Assembly (NCBI RefSeq): GCF_000745125.1
Contig: NZ_JQNF01000003.1
Coordinates: 1-64,000, forward strand
Length of the DNA stretch: 64,000 nt
Direction of reading: 5' to 3'
DNA from: Carnobacterium jeotgali MS3
Lineage (GTDB): Bacteria; Bacillota; Bacilli; Lactobacillales; Carnobacteriaceae
The position numbers and the translations under genes were made by a program. Numbering within the stretch: position 1 is the stretch's first letter; each line of letters opens with the position of its first letter. The notes beneath the pieces were generated by a model that saw nothing but the letters and a program-made list of their open reading frames with translations, had not been told where the DNA came from and searched no databases. Shown piece after piece: positions 30,609 to 41,383 of the stretch.

Positions 30609-30630
30609 TCTAGTTTTGTAAACTAGATTG
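30606..30630. promoter_or_regulatory. Perfect palindrome on the -35 of the DUF1836 promoter
   Basis: CAATCTAGTTT at 30606-30616 and AAACTAGATTG at 30620-30630 are exact reverse complements with a three-base centre. The overlap with the -35 fits a repressor site. No known consensus is assigned. Confidence 0.6.
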
Positions 30631-30680
30631 CCAGATTGAAAAATAATTGTGGCTATTAAGAAAACGAATACATTCTAAAT

Positions 30681-30723
30681 AAAAAAGAAGAATAAACCCT
30701 TAAAGTTTGTTCTTCTTTTTTTT
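30681..30723 (-). terminator. Terminator after the LapA-domain gene
   Basis: AAGAAGAATAAAC and GTTTGTTCTTCTT arms with a nine-base loop and T run on the minus strand. Confidence 0.8.
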
Positions 30724-30727
30724 GAAT

Positions 30728-31150
30728 TTATAATGATGGATTTTGTTGGTTAGCAGAGTTAACAGTCGATTGAGTCATCCGACTAATCAATTCTTTTTCT
30801 AAGCTGTTAATTTTATCTGTCTGTTCACTGATAACAAGATCTTTTTGAGTAAGTTTTTCATCATATTCTGCTCGAGTTTGTGCTATTGCTTCTTCTTTTC
30901 TCTTTTCAGCATTCTCTAAGTCTTTTTTTCCTTGCTTTAAATCTTTTTTATTTTTATACGTAGTACCAATAGACATTAGAACAGTTGCTAAAGCACCAAT
31001 TAATAAAGAACCTAGAATAATCATGATTAAAGGCCAAGCTACTACAGTAAAACCAAAATTAACTGGAACTGAATCAACATTTATAACAGCAAAGAATGCT
31101 ACGATGACAATAAGAATGATGGCTGCTATCGTCCCCCATTGTTTTTTCAT
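30728..31150 (-). CDS. LapA (DUF1049) domain membrane protein with coiled-coil tail
   Basis: The 140-aa protein has two membrane segments (about residues 7-24 and 38-60) with NVDSVPVNFGFTVVAWPLI between them, the typical LapA/DUF1049 pattern. A lysine- and glutamate-rich helical tail, predicted to form a coiled coil in the cytoplasm, covers about residues 68-130. LapA in E. coli assists assembly of lipopolysaccharide machinery; the Gram-positive role is not known. GGAG precedes the ATG. It has its own terminator and no obvious partner. Confidence 0.85.
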   Translation of the reverse strand: MKKQWGTIAAIILIVIVAFFAVINVDSVPVNFGFTVVAWPLIMIILGSLLIGALATVLMSIGTTYKNKKDLKQGKKDLENAEKRKEEAIAQTRAEYDEKLTQKDLVISEQTDKINSLEKELISRMTQSTVNSANQQNPSL

Positions 31151-31251
31151 AACTTAAGAATCTCCTTTCACTATGAATTATTTTTTCCCTCTTTAACAGT
31201 GCTATTTTAACACACACTTACTAATGAACACTACGGAAATGCTTAACACTG

Positions 31252-32052
31252 TTATTTATTATTAAACAAGTTACCCGCCAAATAATCGCCAATTCGAGGA
31301 AAAATCGTATAAAACTTCCCAGCAACTTCTAGCAATGCAGGCAGATTTAATTCTCTTCTAGAGGTGCCCATTAAAGCAACGATACGATTAGCTACATCTT
31401 CAGCATTTAATACATAACGACCCACTTTGTCTAAATAAGTTCCGCTTTCGTCAGCGATATCAAAAAAGTTTGTTTCAATAGGTCCTGGATTTACAGTTGT
31501 CACAAAAATATTCAATGGTTTTAGTTCCAAACGCAAAGCATTTGAATAGCCAATTACTGCAAATTTGCTTGCAGAATAAATGGTTGATTTTGGTGTAGCC
31601 ATTTTCCCAGCTTGAGAAGCAATATTGATAATATGACCTTGGCGTCTTTCAGCCATTTCAATAGCAACTAGTTGAGTCACATACATTAAACCTAACACAT
31701 TTACACGAAACATTCTTTCAGCTAGATCCATATCAAAGGTTAACGCTTCTTCAAAGTGTCCAAAACCTGCATTATTTACAAGCACATCTACAACACCAAC
31801 TGTTTGATAGATTTCTTCGATTACTTTTTTGACTTGTTCAGGATCTGAAACGTCTAAAGAAAATGCATAGGCTTTTTTACCTGAATATTCTTCACAAGTC
31901 GCCTTGACTTTTAAAAGCATGTCTTCTCTTCTAGCACTGACTATTACCACAGCACCTTTTTTTGCAGCTTCATAAGCTATTTTTTCTCCTAAACCAGTTG
32001 AAGCACCAGTAATAAAAACTACTTTATCATTAAGTGTATCGAAATTTTTCAT
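31252..32052 (-). CDS. Short-chain dehydrogenase/reductase (SDR)
   Basis: The 266-aa protein has the classical SDR layout: the nucleotide-binding GASTGLGEK near residue 16, NNAGFGHF (NNAG motif), the catalytic serine in INIASQAGKM and the YSASK Tyr-Lys pair near residue 155. The substrate is unknown; the sequence resembles Gram-positive YqjQ-type enzymes. It follows rnz by about 20 bp on the same strand and is probably cotranscribed. A rnz-SDR pair is common in related Firmicutes. Confidence 0.9.
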   Translation of the reverse strand: MKNFDTLNDKVVFITGASTGLGEKIAYEAAKKGAVVIVSARREDMLLKVKATCEEYSGKKAYAFSLDVSDPEQVKKVIEEIYQTVGVVDVLVNNAGFGHFEEALTFDMDLAERMFRVNVLGLMYVTQLVAIEMAERRQGHIINIASQAGKMATPKSTIYSASKFAVIGYSNALRLELKPLNIFVTTVNPGPIETNFFDIADESGTYLDKVGRYVLNAEDVANRIVALMGTSRRELNLPALLEVAGKFYTIFPRIGDYLAGNLFNNK

Positions 32053-32072
32053 AATAAGCTCCTTTAGTTGAT

Positions 32073-33011
32073 TTATTTATCCGTTCTAATAAGCGGGATA
32101 TCGATTTCATCAAAATCATTTACAATTCGCGTATTCGGGAAAACTTTTTTAGCTTCTTTTTCTAATAAATAAACATCTTTACCTAAATAACGAGCACTAA
32201 TATGGGTTAACAATAACTTGTCGACACCCGCTTCTTTAGCTACTTGCGCCGCATCTATATTGGTAGAATGGTTATAATCTCTTGCCATTTTTTGATTCGC
32301 ACCATCAAATGTACTTTCATGTACTAAAACTGAGGCATTTTTAGCAAGCAATACATTGTTTTCTGTTTTTTTTGTGTCGCCAAGAATGGTAACAATTCGG
32401 CCTTTTTGAGTTTCTCCAATAAAATCTTGTCCATTGAATACTCGTCCGTCTTCTAGGGTAATCGTTTTTCCTTGTTTTAGCTTTCCAAATAACGGACCAA
32501 AAGGTATTCCAGCTTCTTTTAACTTATCTGCTTGCAACATTCCTTGATGATCAGCTTCTTCAATCCGGTAACCAAAAGATTGGATGCCGTGTTTTAACTT
32601 ACCACAACTTACCTTAAAGTGTGAGTCTTCAAATAGAATCCCATCTTCTACTATTTCGTGAAAGTTTAAAGAATACTTTAACGCTGTTCCAGATGTTTTT
32701 AGGCAAGTTAGCACATAATTTTTAATGCCAACAGGGCCATAGATGGTCAACGGTCCGTCCCCACCTTGAAAAGAGCGACTGCTTAAAAAACCAGGCAATC
32801 CAAAAATGTGATCTCCATGTAAATGAGTAATAAAAATCTTGTCTACTTTACGCGGTTTTAAAGTCGTGTGCAGTATTTGTTGTTGTGTCGCTTCTCCACA
32901 ATCAAAAAGCCAAATTGTGTTGCGTTCTTCCAATAATTTTAAAGCAATACTGGTTACATTCCGATGTTTAGCCGGAACACCTGCACCTGTTCCTAAAAAT
33001 AATAATTCCAT
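32073..33011 (-). CDS. rnz: Ribonuclease Z
   Basis: RNase Z removes the 3' trailer from tRNA precursors that lack an encoded CCA. The metallo-beta-lactamase fold is clear: [15 protein letters not shown] at the N-terminus and the zinc motif HLHGDH (H63, H65, D67, H68). Further ligands are in [20 protein letters not shown] and [11 protein letters not shown]. The 312-aa length and a mobile arm near residues 155-190 are typical of the long bacterial form. It is first in an apparent rnz-SDR operon. Confidence 0.95.
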   Translation of the reverse strand: MELLFLGTGAGVPAKHRNVTSIALKLLEERNTIWLFDCGEATQQQILHTTLKPRKVDKIFITHLHGDHIFGLPGFLSSRSFQGGDGPLTIYGPVGIKNYVLTCLKTSGTALKYSLNFHEIVEDGILFEDSHFKVSCGKLKHGIQSFGYRIEEADHQGMLQADKLKEAGIPFGPLFGKLKQGKTITLEDGRVFNGQDFIGETQKGRIVTILGDTKKTENNVLLAKNASVLVHESTFDGANQKMARDYNHSTNIDAAQVAKEAGVDKLLLTHISARYLGKDVYLLEKEAKKVFPNTRIVNDFDEIDIPLIRTDK

Positions 33012-33121
33012 TTCATCCTATCCTAACCGTTTAAGTATCAATCGTACGATAAAAAAAACCGTATTCATCTATGCTCTATATTTTAACAAATATTTCCCAA
33101 ATAAGCGATAATGAGATAAAT

Positions 33122-33162
33122 AAAAAAAAGCCAAGCAATCGATGAGTTGATTGCTTGGCTAA
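33122..33162 (-). terminator. obgE terminator
   Basis: AGCCAAGCAATC and GATTGCTTGGCT form a 12-bp stem followed by T residues on the minus strand, just after the obgE stop. Confidence 0.85.
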
Positions 33163-33170
33163 ATTACTCT

Positions 33171-34523
<1,353 letters not shown>

Positions 34524-34564
34524 TTATTTTCTAGGTTACACAATGGATCTGGCGCATCATCTTA

Positions 34565-34593
34565 ATATTACATTTGTTCCAAGATGTAAACAA
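34565..34593 (-). promoter_or_regulatory. obgE promoter
   Basis: On the minus strand TTGTTT (34588-34593) and TAATAT (34565-34570) are 17 bp apart, about 80 bp upstream of the obgE start. Confidence 0.55.
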
Positions 34594-34812
34594 GAAAGCC
34601 AATTATCACATATCCTCTAAAAATGAAATACGCTCAGTATACCCAATTTTAGTCCATTATCTATTGTACGTTTATTTTATGTATTTGTCTATTTTAAATG
34701 AGGATATTGTCACTTTTCTTACGGATAAAACAAAAAAACAGCCTGTTTTTTTCAATTACACTCATTGTTCCATCATTTCATTTTAACTATTTAATTCTTT
34801 TCTCATTTGTAG

Positions 34813-34818
34813 TATAAT
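34813..34818 (+). promoter_or_regulatory. -10 element of the cyclophilin gene
   Basis: A perfect TATAAT lies 60 bp upstream of the GTG start. The best -35 candidate is TTAATT at 34791-34796, which is weak. Confidence 0.45.
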
Positions 34819-34877
34819 TTACAGGGAACTTTTTTATTCTTAAGCGAGTTCGCTTAAATATTATAAGGACGTGTAAT

Positions 34878-35630
34878 GTGAAAAGAAAGAAAAGCTATAT
34901 TATTGGAATTACCTTGTTCATGATTGCAATAGGGCTAATGATTTTCGGAGTCCACTCGTTGTCACAGAGTACCGGAGCAAGCTTCACAACAATGTTTTCC
35001 CCAGCAAGCTCACTGACTCAATCAACAGATCTAGCTGAAGAAAATATTGATTTTCCTCAGTTAACTAAAGAAGTGAACGAAAATGAGATAGAAATTAAAA
35101 TCGCCACTACATTTGGTACAATACGAGCTAAAGTCTTCCCAGATTTAGCGCCAAAAGCCGTTGAAAATTTTATTACTCATAGCAAAGATGGCTATTATGA
35201 TGAGACGACTTTTCACCGTATCTTATCAAACTTTATGATTCAAGGTGGTGATCCCAAAGGAGACGGTACTGGCGGCGAAAGTATTTGGGGTGAACCGTTT
35301 GAAACAGAAATTTCGTCTCAATTATTCCATATCCGTGGAGCCCTTGCTATGGCTAAAACAAATGCACCTGTTTCAATAGGAAGCCAATTTTATATCGTTC
35401 AAAACCCATCAGATGTCAGTAAATTGGCGAATCCATCAACTACACCAACTAAAATAATGGAGGCTTATGCATCTGGCGGTTATCCTTCCCTGGACCAAAA
35501 TTACACCGTTTTTGGGCAAGTAATTGAAGGCATGAATGTTGTTGATGAGATAAGTAACGTTAAAACGGATTCGCTTGGGAAACCTTTGAAAGAAGTTAAA
35601 ATCGAATCTATTGAAGTAATAGAACGTTAA
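34878..35630 (+). CDS. Exported cyclophilin-type peptidyl-prolyl isomerase
   Basis: The 250-aa protein isomerises prolyl peptide bonds. A basic MKRKKSY start and a hydrophobic segment (about residues 8-26) form an uncleaved anchor or signal peptide, so it acts outside the membrane. The cyclophilin domain covers about residues 72-250 with ENFITHSKDGYYDETTFHRI, MIQGGDPKGDGTGG, RGALAMAK and SQFYIV. The catalytic Arg lies in TFHRI and the conserved Gln in MIQGG. A GTG start follows AAGGAC, weaker than for neighbours. A clean terminator follows. Confidence 0.9.
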   Translation: MKRKKSYIIGITLFMIAIGLMIFGVHSLSQSTGASFTTMFSPASSLTQSTDLAEENIDFPQLTKEVNENEIEIKIATTFGTIRAKVFPDLAPKAVENFITHSKDGYYDETTFHRILSNFMIQGGDPKGDGTGGESIWGEPFETEISSQLFHIRGALAMAKTNAPVSIGSQFYIVQNPSDVSKLANPSTTPTKIMEAYASGGYPSLDQNYTVFGQVIEGMNVVDEISNVKTDSLGKPLKEVKIESIEVIER

Positions 35631-35644
35631 TATCAAAAATGCAG

Positions 35645-35683
35645 AATAGGAAAGAAATCATGTTGATTTCTTTCCTATTTTTG
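35645..35683 (+). terminator. Terminator of the cyclophilin gene
   Basis: A 16-bp stem AATAGGAAAGAAATCA with its complement has a three-base loop and is followed by TTTTTG. Confidence 0.85.
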
Positions 35684-35850
35684 TATAATCAATTCCTTAA
35701 ATTCCAACTAATTTATTTACGGAAATTAAAATTGGTCTACTATCTTTTTACACTAATGGAAAGAACAACTGTTTTTATAAGACTATCTGGTATACGTCAC
35801 CCATTACTTTAAGGTTTGTTATTTTTTAAAATAAAGCGATTAAAAAATCA

Positions 35851-35864
35851 TGAAATCGGTTTAT
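35851..35864 (+). promoter_or_regulatory. Weak cre-like site before fruR
   Basis: TGAAATCGGTTTAT matches the CcpA cre consensus TGWAANCGNTNWCA except at the last two bases. It lies 6 bp before the -35 of the fru promoter. Catabolite control of a fructose operon is plausible but the mismatch leaves it uncertain. Confidence 0.3.
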
Positions 35865-35870
35865 ATTTGA

Positions 35871-35899
35871 TTGCTTTTGACTGTTTTTGGTGGTAAAGT
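35871..35899 (+). promoter_or_regulatory. fruRKA promoter
   Basis: TTGCTT (35871-35876) and TAAAGT (35894-35899) are 17 bp apart, about 20 bp upstream of the fruR start with GGAGGG between. Confidence 0.5.
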
Positions 35900-35919
35900 A
35901 ACGATATTGGAGGGATAAA

Positions 35920-36672
35920 ATGATTACTGAAGAACGATACAACTTCATAATAGAAAAATTAAATCATTATGGAGTGATCAAGTCCCAAGAACTCATGTTA
36001 GAAATGAATTGTTCAGAGTCCACTATTCGACGTGATTTAGCTTTATTGGAAGAACAAGGAAAGCTTGTACGTGTGCACGGCGGCGCTAAAAGAGTTTACA
36101 CTGTTGAAAAAGAACAAACACTTACAGAAAAATCAATCAAAAACGTTCAAAACAAAAAAAATATCGCAAAATTAGCTGCTTCTTTTGTCGAAGATGGAGA
36201 TACTATTTTTTTGGATGCAGGATCAACTACATTTTTCATGGTTCCGTTTTTAAAAGAAAAAAGTATTCATATCGTAACAAATGCGGTGCAACATGCTCTT
36301 CTTCTTTCAGAACAAAATAATGACGTGTTACTAATTGGCGGAAAGTTAAAAAATACTACTCAAGCTATCATTGGAACTACTAGCATAGAACAATTATCAC
36401 GTTATCGCTTCAATAAAGCTTTTTTAGGAATGAACGGGATTGATAAAGATTATGGGTTTACTACCCCAGATCCAGAAGAAGCTGCGGTCAAACAACAGGC
36501 TTTTAAGAACAGTTCAAAAGCATATGTTTTAGCTGATGAAACAAAATTTAATAAAGTTACTTTTGTAAAAGTCTGTAATATTGATGATGCATTAATCATT
36601 ACAGATCATCTAACGGCTAAAAAATATGGAAGTTATTATACTACAACAACAATATTGGAGGCAAAATCATGA
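35920..36672 (+). CDS. fruR: DeoR-family repressor of the fructose operon
   Basis: The N-terminal helix-turn-helix (GVIKSQELMLEMNCSESTIR, RDLALLEEQGKL and VHGGA) is the DeoR DNA-binding signature, and the C-terminal sugar-phosphate sensor domain has FLDAGSTTFFMV, IVTNA and LIGGK. The protein is 250 aa. In relatives FruR represses fruRKA and is relieved by fructose-1-phosphate. It heads the operon and overlaps fruK by four bases (ATGA), so the two are translationally coupled. Confidence 0.92.
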   Translation: MITEERYNFIIEKLNHYGVIKSQELMLEMNCSESTIRRDLALLEEQGKLVRVHGGAKRVYTVEKEQTLTEKSIKNVQNKKNIAKLAASFVEDGDTIFLDAGSTTFFMVPFLKEKSIHIVTNAVQHALLLSEQNNDVLLIGGKLKNTTQAIIGTTSIEQLSRYRFNKAFLGMNGIDKDYGFTTPDPEEAAVKQQAFKNSSKAYVLADETKFNKVTFVKVCNIDDALIITDHLTAKKYGSYYTTTTILEAKS

Positions 36673-37586
36673 TTTATACAGTAACGCTAAATCCATCAAT
36701 TGACTACATTGTCCATGTCTCTGCTGTTCAATTAGGTGCATTAAATCGCATGGATAGAGATATCAAACTTCCCGGTGGTAAAGGTATTAACGTTTCTCGT
36801 GTGTTAAACCATATCGGCCAACCTTCTACTGCTTTAGGTTTTCTAGGTGGTTTTACTGGGAATTTCATTTCTGATTGGTTAGAAAAAGAAGGTGTGCATA
36901 CTCAATTTGTTTCTATTAAAGGAGATACGCGCATCAATGTTAAATTAAAATCTGACACTGAAACAGAATTAAATGCTCAAGGTCCCTTAATTGAAAATGC
37001 TGAAGTTGAGCAATTAATGCAACAAATCGATTTATTAACTGCTCAAGATATTGTTATTCTCTCTGGAAACAAACCTCCTTCTCTGCCGGAAGATTTTTAT
37101 CAAAATTTGATTGCGAAAGTTATTTCAAAACAAGCCAATTTTGTGATTGATACGACTGGAACAGAATTAATGAACGCTTTAGTGCATAAACCTTTGTTAG
37201 TAAAACCCAATCACCATGAGTTAGCTGATCTTTTCGGGACAACTTTCGAATCCGTTGAGGATGCAATCCCTTATGGGAAAAAACTGGTTGCTTTAGGCGC
37301 TAAACATGCACTCGTCTCAATGGCTGGTGATGGAGCTTTATTCTTTACAGGCGAAAAAGTTTATCAGGCTACTGTTCCTAAAGGCATCGTGAAAAATTCT
37401 GTCGGTGCTGGTGATTCTATGATTGCTGGTTTCATTGGAGCTCTTGTTGACACTAAAGACCCTCTAATAGCTTTCAAAAAAAGTGTCGCTACCGGAAGTG
37501 CAACAGCTTTTTCTGATGATTTAGCAACACGTTCTGAAATAGACGCGTTATTAGAAGAAGTTATACTAACAGAAATAACTTTATAA
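36669..37586 (+). CDS. fruK: 1-phosphofructokinase
   Basis: FruK phosphorylates the fructose-1-phosphate made by the PTS to fructose-1,6-bisphosphate. The PfkB signatures are present: GGKGINVSRVLNHIG near residue 38, IVILSGNKPPSLP, and the C-terminal NSVGAGDSMIAGF with the catalytic aspartate. The protein is 305 aa. It overlaps fruR by four bases and is followed 16 bases later by fruA behind AGGAGG. Pairing with FruA makes fructose-1-phosphate a more likely substrate than tagatose-6-phosphate. Confidence 0.95.
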   Translation: MIYTVTLNPSIDYIVHVSAVQLGALNRMDRDIKLPGGKGINVSRVLNHIGQPSTALGFLGGFTGNFISDWLEKEGVHTQFVSIKGDTRINVKLKSDTETELNAQGPLIENAEVEQLMQQIDLLTAQDIVILSGNKPPSLPEDFYQNLIAKVISKQANFVIDTTGTELMNALVHKPLLVKPNHHELADLFGTTFESVEDAIPYGKKLVALGAKHALVSMAGDGALFFTGEKVYQATVPKGIVKNSVGAGDSMIAGFIGALVDTKDPLIAFKKSVATGSATAFSDDLATRSEIDALLEEVILTEITL

Positions 37587-37602
37587 AATAGGAGGAAAAA
37601 CA

Positions 37603-39507
37603 ATGAATATTAATGATTTATTAATCAAAGAAGTCATGATTATGGATTTAAAATCAACAACTAAAGAAGGCGTTATTGATGAAATGGTTGCGAGTTTAAA
37701 AGCAAATAACCGTATTAACGATGCTGATCTATTCAAAGAAGGCATTATGCACCGTGAATCACTTACTTCTACAGGTTTAGGCGATGGAATTGCAATGCCA
37801 CACGCTAAAACAACCGCGGTAAATGAAGCAACTGTTTTATTTGCTAAAAGTACAAATGGCGTTGATTACAATTCTTTAGATGGACAACCGGCGTTCCTAT
37901 TCTTTATGATTGCGGCTCCAGAAGGCGCAAATGACACACATTTACAAGCATTGGCAAACCTATCTCGCCTATTGATCCATCCTGATTTCGTTTTATCTTT
38001 AAAAGAATCTAAAACACCTGAAGAAGTTCGCTCACTTTTTGCAGCTGCTCAAGACGTACAAGAAAAAGAAGCTGCCGCTGAACTAGAAGCAACTAAAGCT
38101 CCAAAATTAAATCAAGATGTTAAAAAACCATTTGTGATTGCAGTAACGGCTTGTCCGACAGGTATTGCGCACACTTACATGGCTGAGGATGCATTAAAGA
38201 AAAAAGCCGCTGAAATGGGCGTTGAGATTAAAGTAGAAACGAACGGTTCTGACGGTATCAAAAACCGTTTAACTGCTGAAGATATCAAAAGAGCTGATGG
38301 AGTTATCATAGCTGCTGACAAAAAAGTTGAATTAGCTCGTTTTGATGGAAAACCAATGTTGCAACGTCCAGTTAGTGACGGCATTCGTAAAACGGAAGAA
38401 TTGATTACTAAAGCTATGAATAAACAAGCTCCTATCTACTCATCAGAAGGACAAAAAGACGAGTCTGTTGATAATGAAGAGTCTGGTTCATGGGTTAATC
38501 GTGTCTATAAAGATTTAATGAATGGAATCTCAACTATGCTACCTTTTGTTATCGGTGGCGGAATATTAATGGCTATTTCTTTCTTAGTAGAAAGCTTTTT
38601 AGGTGATTCTAATGCCCTCTTCTTATTCTTGAATACTGTTGGATCGAACGCCTTTAATTTCTTAATTCCTATTTTAGCTGGTTATATTGCTTTGAGTATT
38701 GCTGATCGCCCTGGTCTAATGCCTGGTATGGTTGGTGGATTGCTTGCTGTGAATAGTAACGCCGGTTTCCTTGGCGGCCTTGCAGCTGGTTTCATAGCTG
38801 GGTATACAGTTCTAGCTTTGAAAAAAGCCTTAAAAGGATTACCACAATCACTTAATGGTTTAAAAGCTATTCTCTTCTACCCAATTCTTGGATTATTAGT
38901 TACTGGTGCTCTTATGTTCTTTATTGTTGGACCTATCTTCGCCACAATTAATCTTGCAATGATTACTTTCTTAGAAAACTTAGGTACAGCTAACGCAGTC
39001 ATTTTAGGTGCGTTATTAGGTGGAATGATGGCTATTGATATGGGTGGTCCCTTCAATAAAGCAGCTTATGCCTTTTCAATTGGAATTTTCACAGATTCTG
39101 GTGATGGTGCTTTGATGGCTGCAGTAATGGCCGGTGGTATGGTTCCACCTCTAGCAATTGCTTTAGCTAGCACTTTCTTTAAAAACAAATTTAATGAAGA
39201 TGAAAGAAAATCGGCTCTTACAAATTATGTAATGGGACTATCATTTATTACTGAAGGAGCTATTCCTTTTGCAGCTGCTGATCCTCTTCGCACAATTGGC
39301 TCTTCTGTTATTGGAGCAGCGATTGCTGGTGGCTTAACTCAATTATGGGGTATTACAATTCCTGCACCACATGGTGGTATTTTCGTTGTAGCTCTTTCAA
39401 ATCACTGGTTCCTATTTTTAGTAGCACTAATCATCGGAACAATTGTTTCAGCTGTTATTCTTGGTCTTTGGAGAAAACCTGTTACAACTGAAGGATTGCT
39501 TAAATAG
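37603..39507 (+). CDS. fruA: PTS fructose transporter subunit IIABC
   Basis: This 634-aa fusion imports fructose across the membrane with phosphorylation at C1. EIIA (residues 1-150) has its phosphohistidine H67 in GIAMPHAKT. EIIB (about 175-275) has its phosphocysteine C184 in VTACPTGIAHT. EIIC (about 300-625) has several membrane segments with GGMMAIDMGGPFNKAAYAF and ITEGAIPFAAADP, the fructose-family signatures. The A-B-C order is the usual one for the Gram-positive fructose permease. A terminator follows at about 39524. Confidence 0.97.
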   Translation: MNINDLLIKEVMIMDLKSTTKEGVIDEMVASLKANNRINDADLFKEGIMHRESLTSTGLGDGIAMPHAKTTAVNEATVLFAKSTNGVDYNSLDGQPAFLFFMIAAPEGANDTHLQALANLSRLLIHPDFVLSLKESKTPEEVRSLFAAAQDVQEKEAAAELEATKAPKLNQDVKKPFVIAVTACPTGIAHTYMAEDALKKKAAEMGVEIKVETNGSDGIKNRLTAEDIKRADGVIIAADKKVELARFDGKPMLQRPVSDGIRKTEELITKAMNKQAPIYSSEGQKDESVDNEESGSWVNRVYKDLMNGISTMLPFVIGGGILMAISFLVESFLGDSNALFLFLNTVGSNAFNFLIPILAGYIALSIADRPGLMPGMVGGLLAVNSNAGFLGGLAAGFIAGYTVLALKKALKGLPQSLNGLKAILFYPILGLLVTGALMFFIVGPIFATINLAMITFLENLGTANAVILGALLGGMMAIDMGGPFNKAAYAFSIGIFTDSGDGALMAAVMAGGMVPPLAIALASTFFKNKFNEDERKSALTNYVMGLSFITEGAIPFAAADPLRTIGSSVIGAAIAGGLTQLWGITIPAPHGGIFVVALSNHWFLFLVALIIGTIVSAVILGLWRKPVTTEGLLK

Positions 39508-39523
39508 AAAAATAAGGTTACTT

Positions 39524-39566
39524 AAGGCTGAGGTTAGGACAAAATATCCTAATCTCAGCCTTTTTG
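39524..39566 (+). terminator. fru operon terminator
   Basis: AAGGCTGAGGTTAGGA pairs with TCCTAATCTCAGCCTT, with one mismatch, and is followed by TTTTT. The loop CAAAATA resembles two other hairpins in the window (47.27 and 62.05 kb). Confidence 0.85.
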
Positions 39567-39584
39567 TATCTAATTGAAAACTAA

Positions 39585-39613
39585 TTGCTATTCTTCTTAA
39601 GTTTAGGTAAAAT
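39585..39613 (+). promoter_or_regulatory. Promoter of the cation efflux gene
   Basis: TTGCTA (39585-39590) and TAAAAT (39608-39613) are 17 bp apart, about 45 bp upstream of the start codon. Confidence 0.55.
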
Positions 39614-39656
39614 AGATTCTATTACTTAATTTCAAGTTGAAGGGACGTCGAACGTT

Positions 39657-40547
39657 TTGACGATGATAAAAGATCGTTATGAAGAACTAAAAATTGCTGA
39701 GCGTGGAGCAGTACTCAGTATTGTGACTTATCTTTTTATTGCGACACTTAAATTAACGATTGCTAACTATTCTGGCTCAAGTGCTTTACGAGCAGATGGA
39801 TTGAACAATACAACAGATACCATTGCTTCAATCGCTGTCCTTATTGGATTGCGCTTGGCAAGAAGACCTCCTGATGACGATCACCCGTATGGCCATTGGA
39901 AAGCTGAAACCGTTGCAAGCATGGTCACTTCTTTCATTATGTTAGCGGTTGGACTAGAAGTTCTTATCTCTGCAGTGGAACATTTTTTTGCTCCTGAAAG
40001 GAACTCCCCTGATTTAGTTGCAGGTTATGCTGGCTTATTTTCAAGTATTATCTTGCTAGGGGTTTATTTGTACAATAGCAAGTTAGCAAAAAAACAAAAA
40101 AGTCAGGCATTAAAAGCCGCTTCGAAAGATACTTTCAATGATAGTTTAATCAGTTTTTCAACTGCTATAGCCATATTTGCTTCTAATTTTAATATGGCCT
40201 GGATTGATAGTGTAATGGCAATTATTGTTTCATTGATTATATTAAAAACTGCATTTGAAATTTTCAGAGAAAGCGCATTTGAATTGTCTGATGGCTTTAA
40301 CGAAGAAGACTTAAAAAAATACCAACAAACCATTCTAACATTACCTGAAGTTTTAGAAGTTGCATCGATTAAGGCCAGAACCTATGGAACCATTATCCAT
40401 GTCGATGTTGTGATAAAAACCGATCCTGAAATGACTGTTAAAAGAAGCCACGAATTAACGGAGCAGGTTGAAATTCTATTAGCAGCTGATTTTGAAGTTT
40501 TTGATACAAAAGTTCATGTTGAACCAAGTACTATGACTATCGGCTAA
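39657..40547 (+). CDS. Cation diffusion facilitator (CDF) family metal efflux protein
   Basis: The 296-aa protein has six predicted membrane segments and the CDF landmarks ALRADGLNNTTDTIAS and DDHPYGHWKAETVAS; the NxxDT and HxxxE/D type residues of the zinc-transport site are visible. A cytoplasmic C-terminal ferredoxin-like domain follows (about residues 210-296). CDF proteins export Zn, Mn or other divalent metals in exchange for protons. The metal here is not readable. The TTG start at 39657 lies after GAAGGGA; an ATG at 39663 is the alternative. The gene stands alone. Confidence 0.88.
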   Translation: MTMIKDRYEELKIAERGAVLSIVTYLFIATLKLTIANYSGSSALRADGLNNTTDTIASIAVLIGLRLARRPPDDDHPYGHWKAETVASMVTSFIMLAVGLEVLISAVEHFFAPERNSPDLVAGYAGLFSSIILLGVYLYNSKLAKKQKSQALKAASKDTFNDSLISFSTAIAIFASNFNMAWIDSVMAIIVSLIILKTAFEIFRESAFELSDGFNEEDLKKYQQTILTLPEVLEVASIKARTYGTIIHVDVVIKTDPEMTVKRSHELTEQVEILLAADFEVFDTKVHVEPSTMTIG

Positions 40548-40577
40548 AAACCTCTTGTGACTGATGTAGTGATTAAT

Positions 40578-40621
40578 AAAAAAAGGATCTACGCCATTTA
40601 TTTAGCGTAGATCCTTTTTTA
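40578..40621. terminator. Bidirectional terminator between the CDF gene and glnQ
   Basis: AAAAGGATCTACGC and GCGTAGATCCTTTT form a perfect stem with a ten-base loop, with A and T runs on either side. It serves both converging genes. Confidence 0.85.
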
Positions 40622-40657
40622 CGTTTCTTATTGATCAAATAGCTTAACACTAAATTA

Positions 40658-41383
40658 TTACAGTATTTTAGCTAAAAAATCTTGAGTTCTTTCATGTTGC
40701 GGGTTATTAAATAGTTCTTCAGGTTTACCTTCTTCAACAATATAGCCGCCATCCATAAAAATCACACGATCAGCTACTTCTTTCGCAAAGCCCATTTCAT
40801 GAGTCACAACTACCATGGTCATACCCACATCAGCTAAATCTTGCATAACTTTTAAGACTTCTCCTACCATTTCAGGATCTAAAGCAGACGTTGGTTCATC
40901 AAACAGCATCACCGCCGGATTCATAGCTAAAGCACGAGCGATGGCTACCCTTTGCTGTTGTCCACCTGATAAACTAGCAGGATAAGCATCGGCTTTGTCA
41001 GATAGTCCAACTTGTTCTAATAATTTAATTGCACTGGCCGTTGCTTCTTGATCTGATAGTCCTTTTACTTTTACAGGAGAAACTTTCAAATTTTCTAGAA
41101 CAGTCATATGAGGAAATAAGTTAAAACTTTGAAAAACCATACCCATTTTTTCTCGCAATTGATTTATTTTCGTTTCATTTAGACCAGTTAAAGCCGTTCC
41201 TTCAAAAATTACTTCTCCACTTGTTGGTGTTTCTAATAAGTTTAAACAACGAAGTAATGTACTTTTTCCTGATCCAGAAGGGCCAATAATAACCACTACT
41301 TCACCTTTTTTTACTTCTTGATTGATATCTGTTAAGACTTCATTAGTGCCAAACGATTTTTTTAAATGATCTATTTTAATCAT
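40658..41383 (-). CDS. glnQ: Amino-acid ABC transporter ATPase, GlnQ-like
   Basis: The 241-aa nucleotide-binding subunit has Walker [12 protein letters not shown], the Q-loop [10 protein letters not shown], the signature [15 protein letters not shown], Walker [13 protein letters not shown] and the switch His in VVVTHEMGF. The Q-loop and signature are typical of polar-amino-acid importers. It overlaps the fused binding-protein-permease gene by 8 bases and powers that transporter. Confidence 0.93.
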   Translation of the reverse strand: MIKIDHLKKSFGTNEVLTDINQEVKKGEVVVIIGPSGSGKSTLLRCLNLLETPTSGEVIFEGTALTGLNETKINQLREKMGMVFQSFNLFPHMTVLENLKVSPVKVKGLSDQEATASAIKLLEQVGLSDKADAYPASLSGGQQQRVAIARALAMNPAVMLFDEPTSALDPEMVGEVLKVMQDLADVGMTMVVVTHEMGFAKEVADRVIFMDGGYIVEEGKPEELFNNPQHERTQDFLAKIL

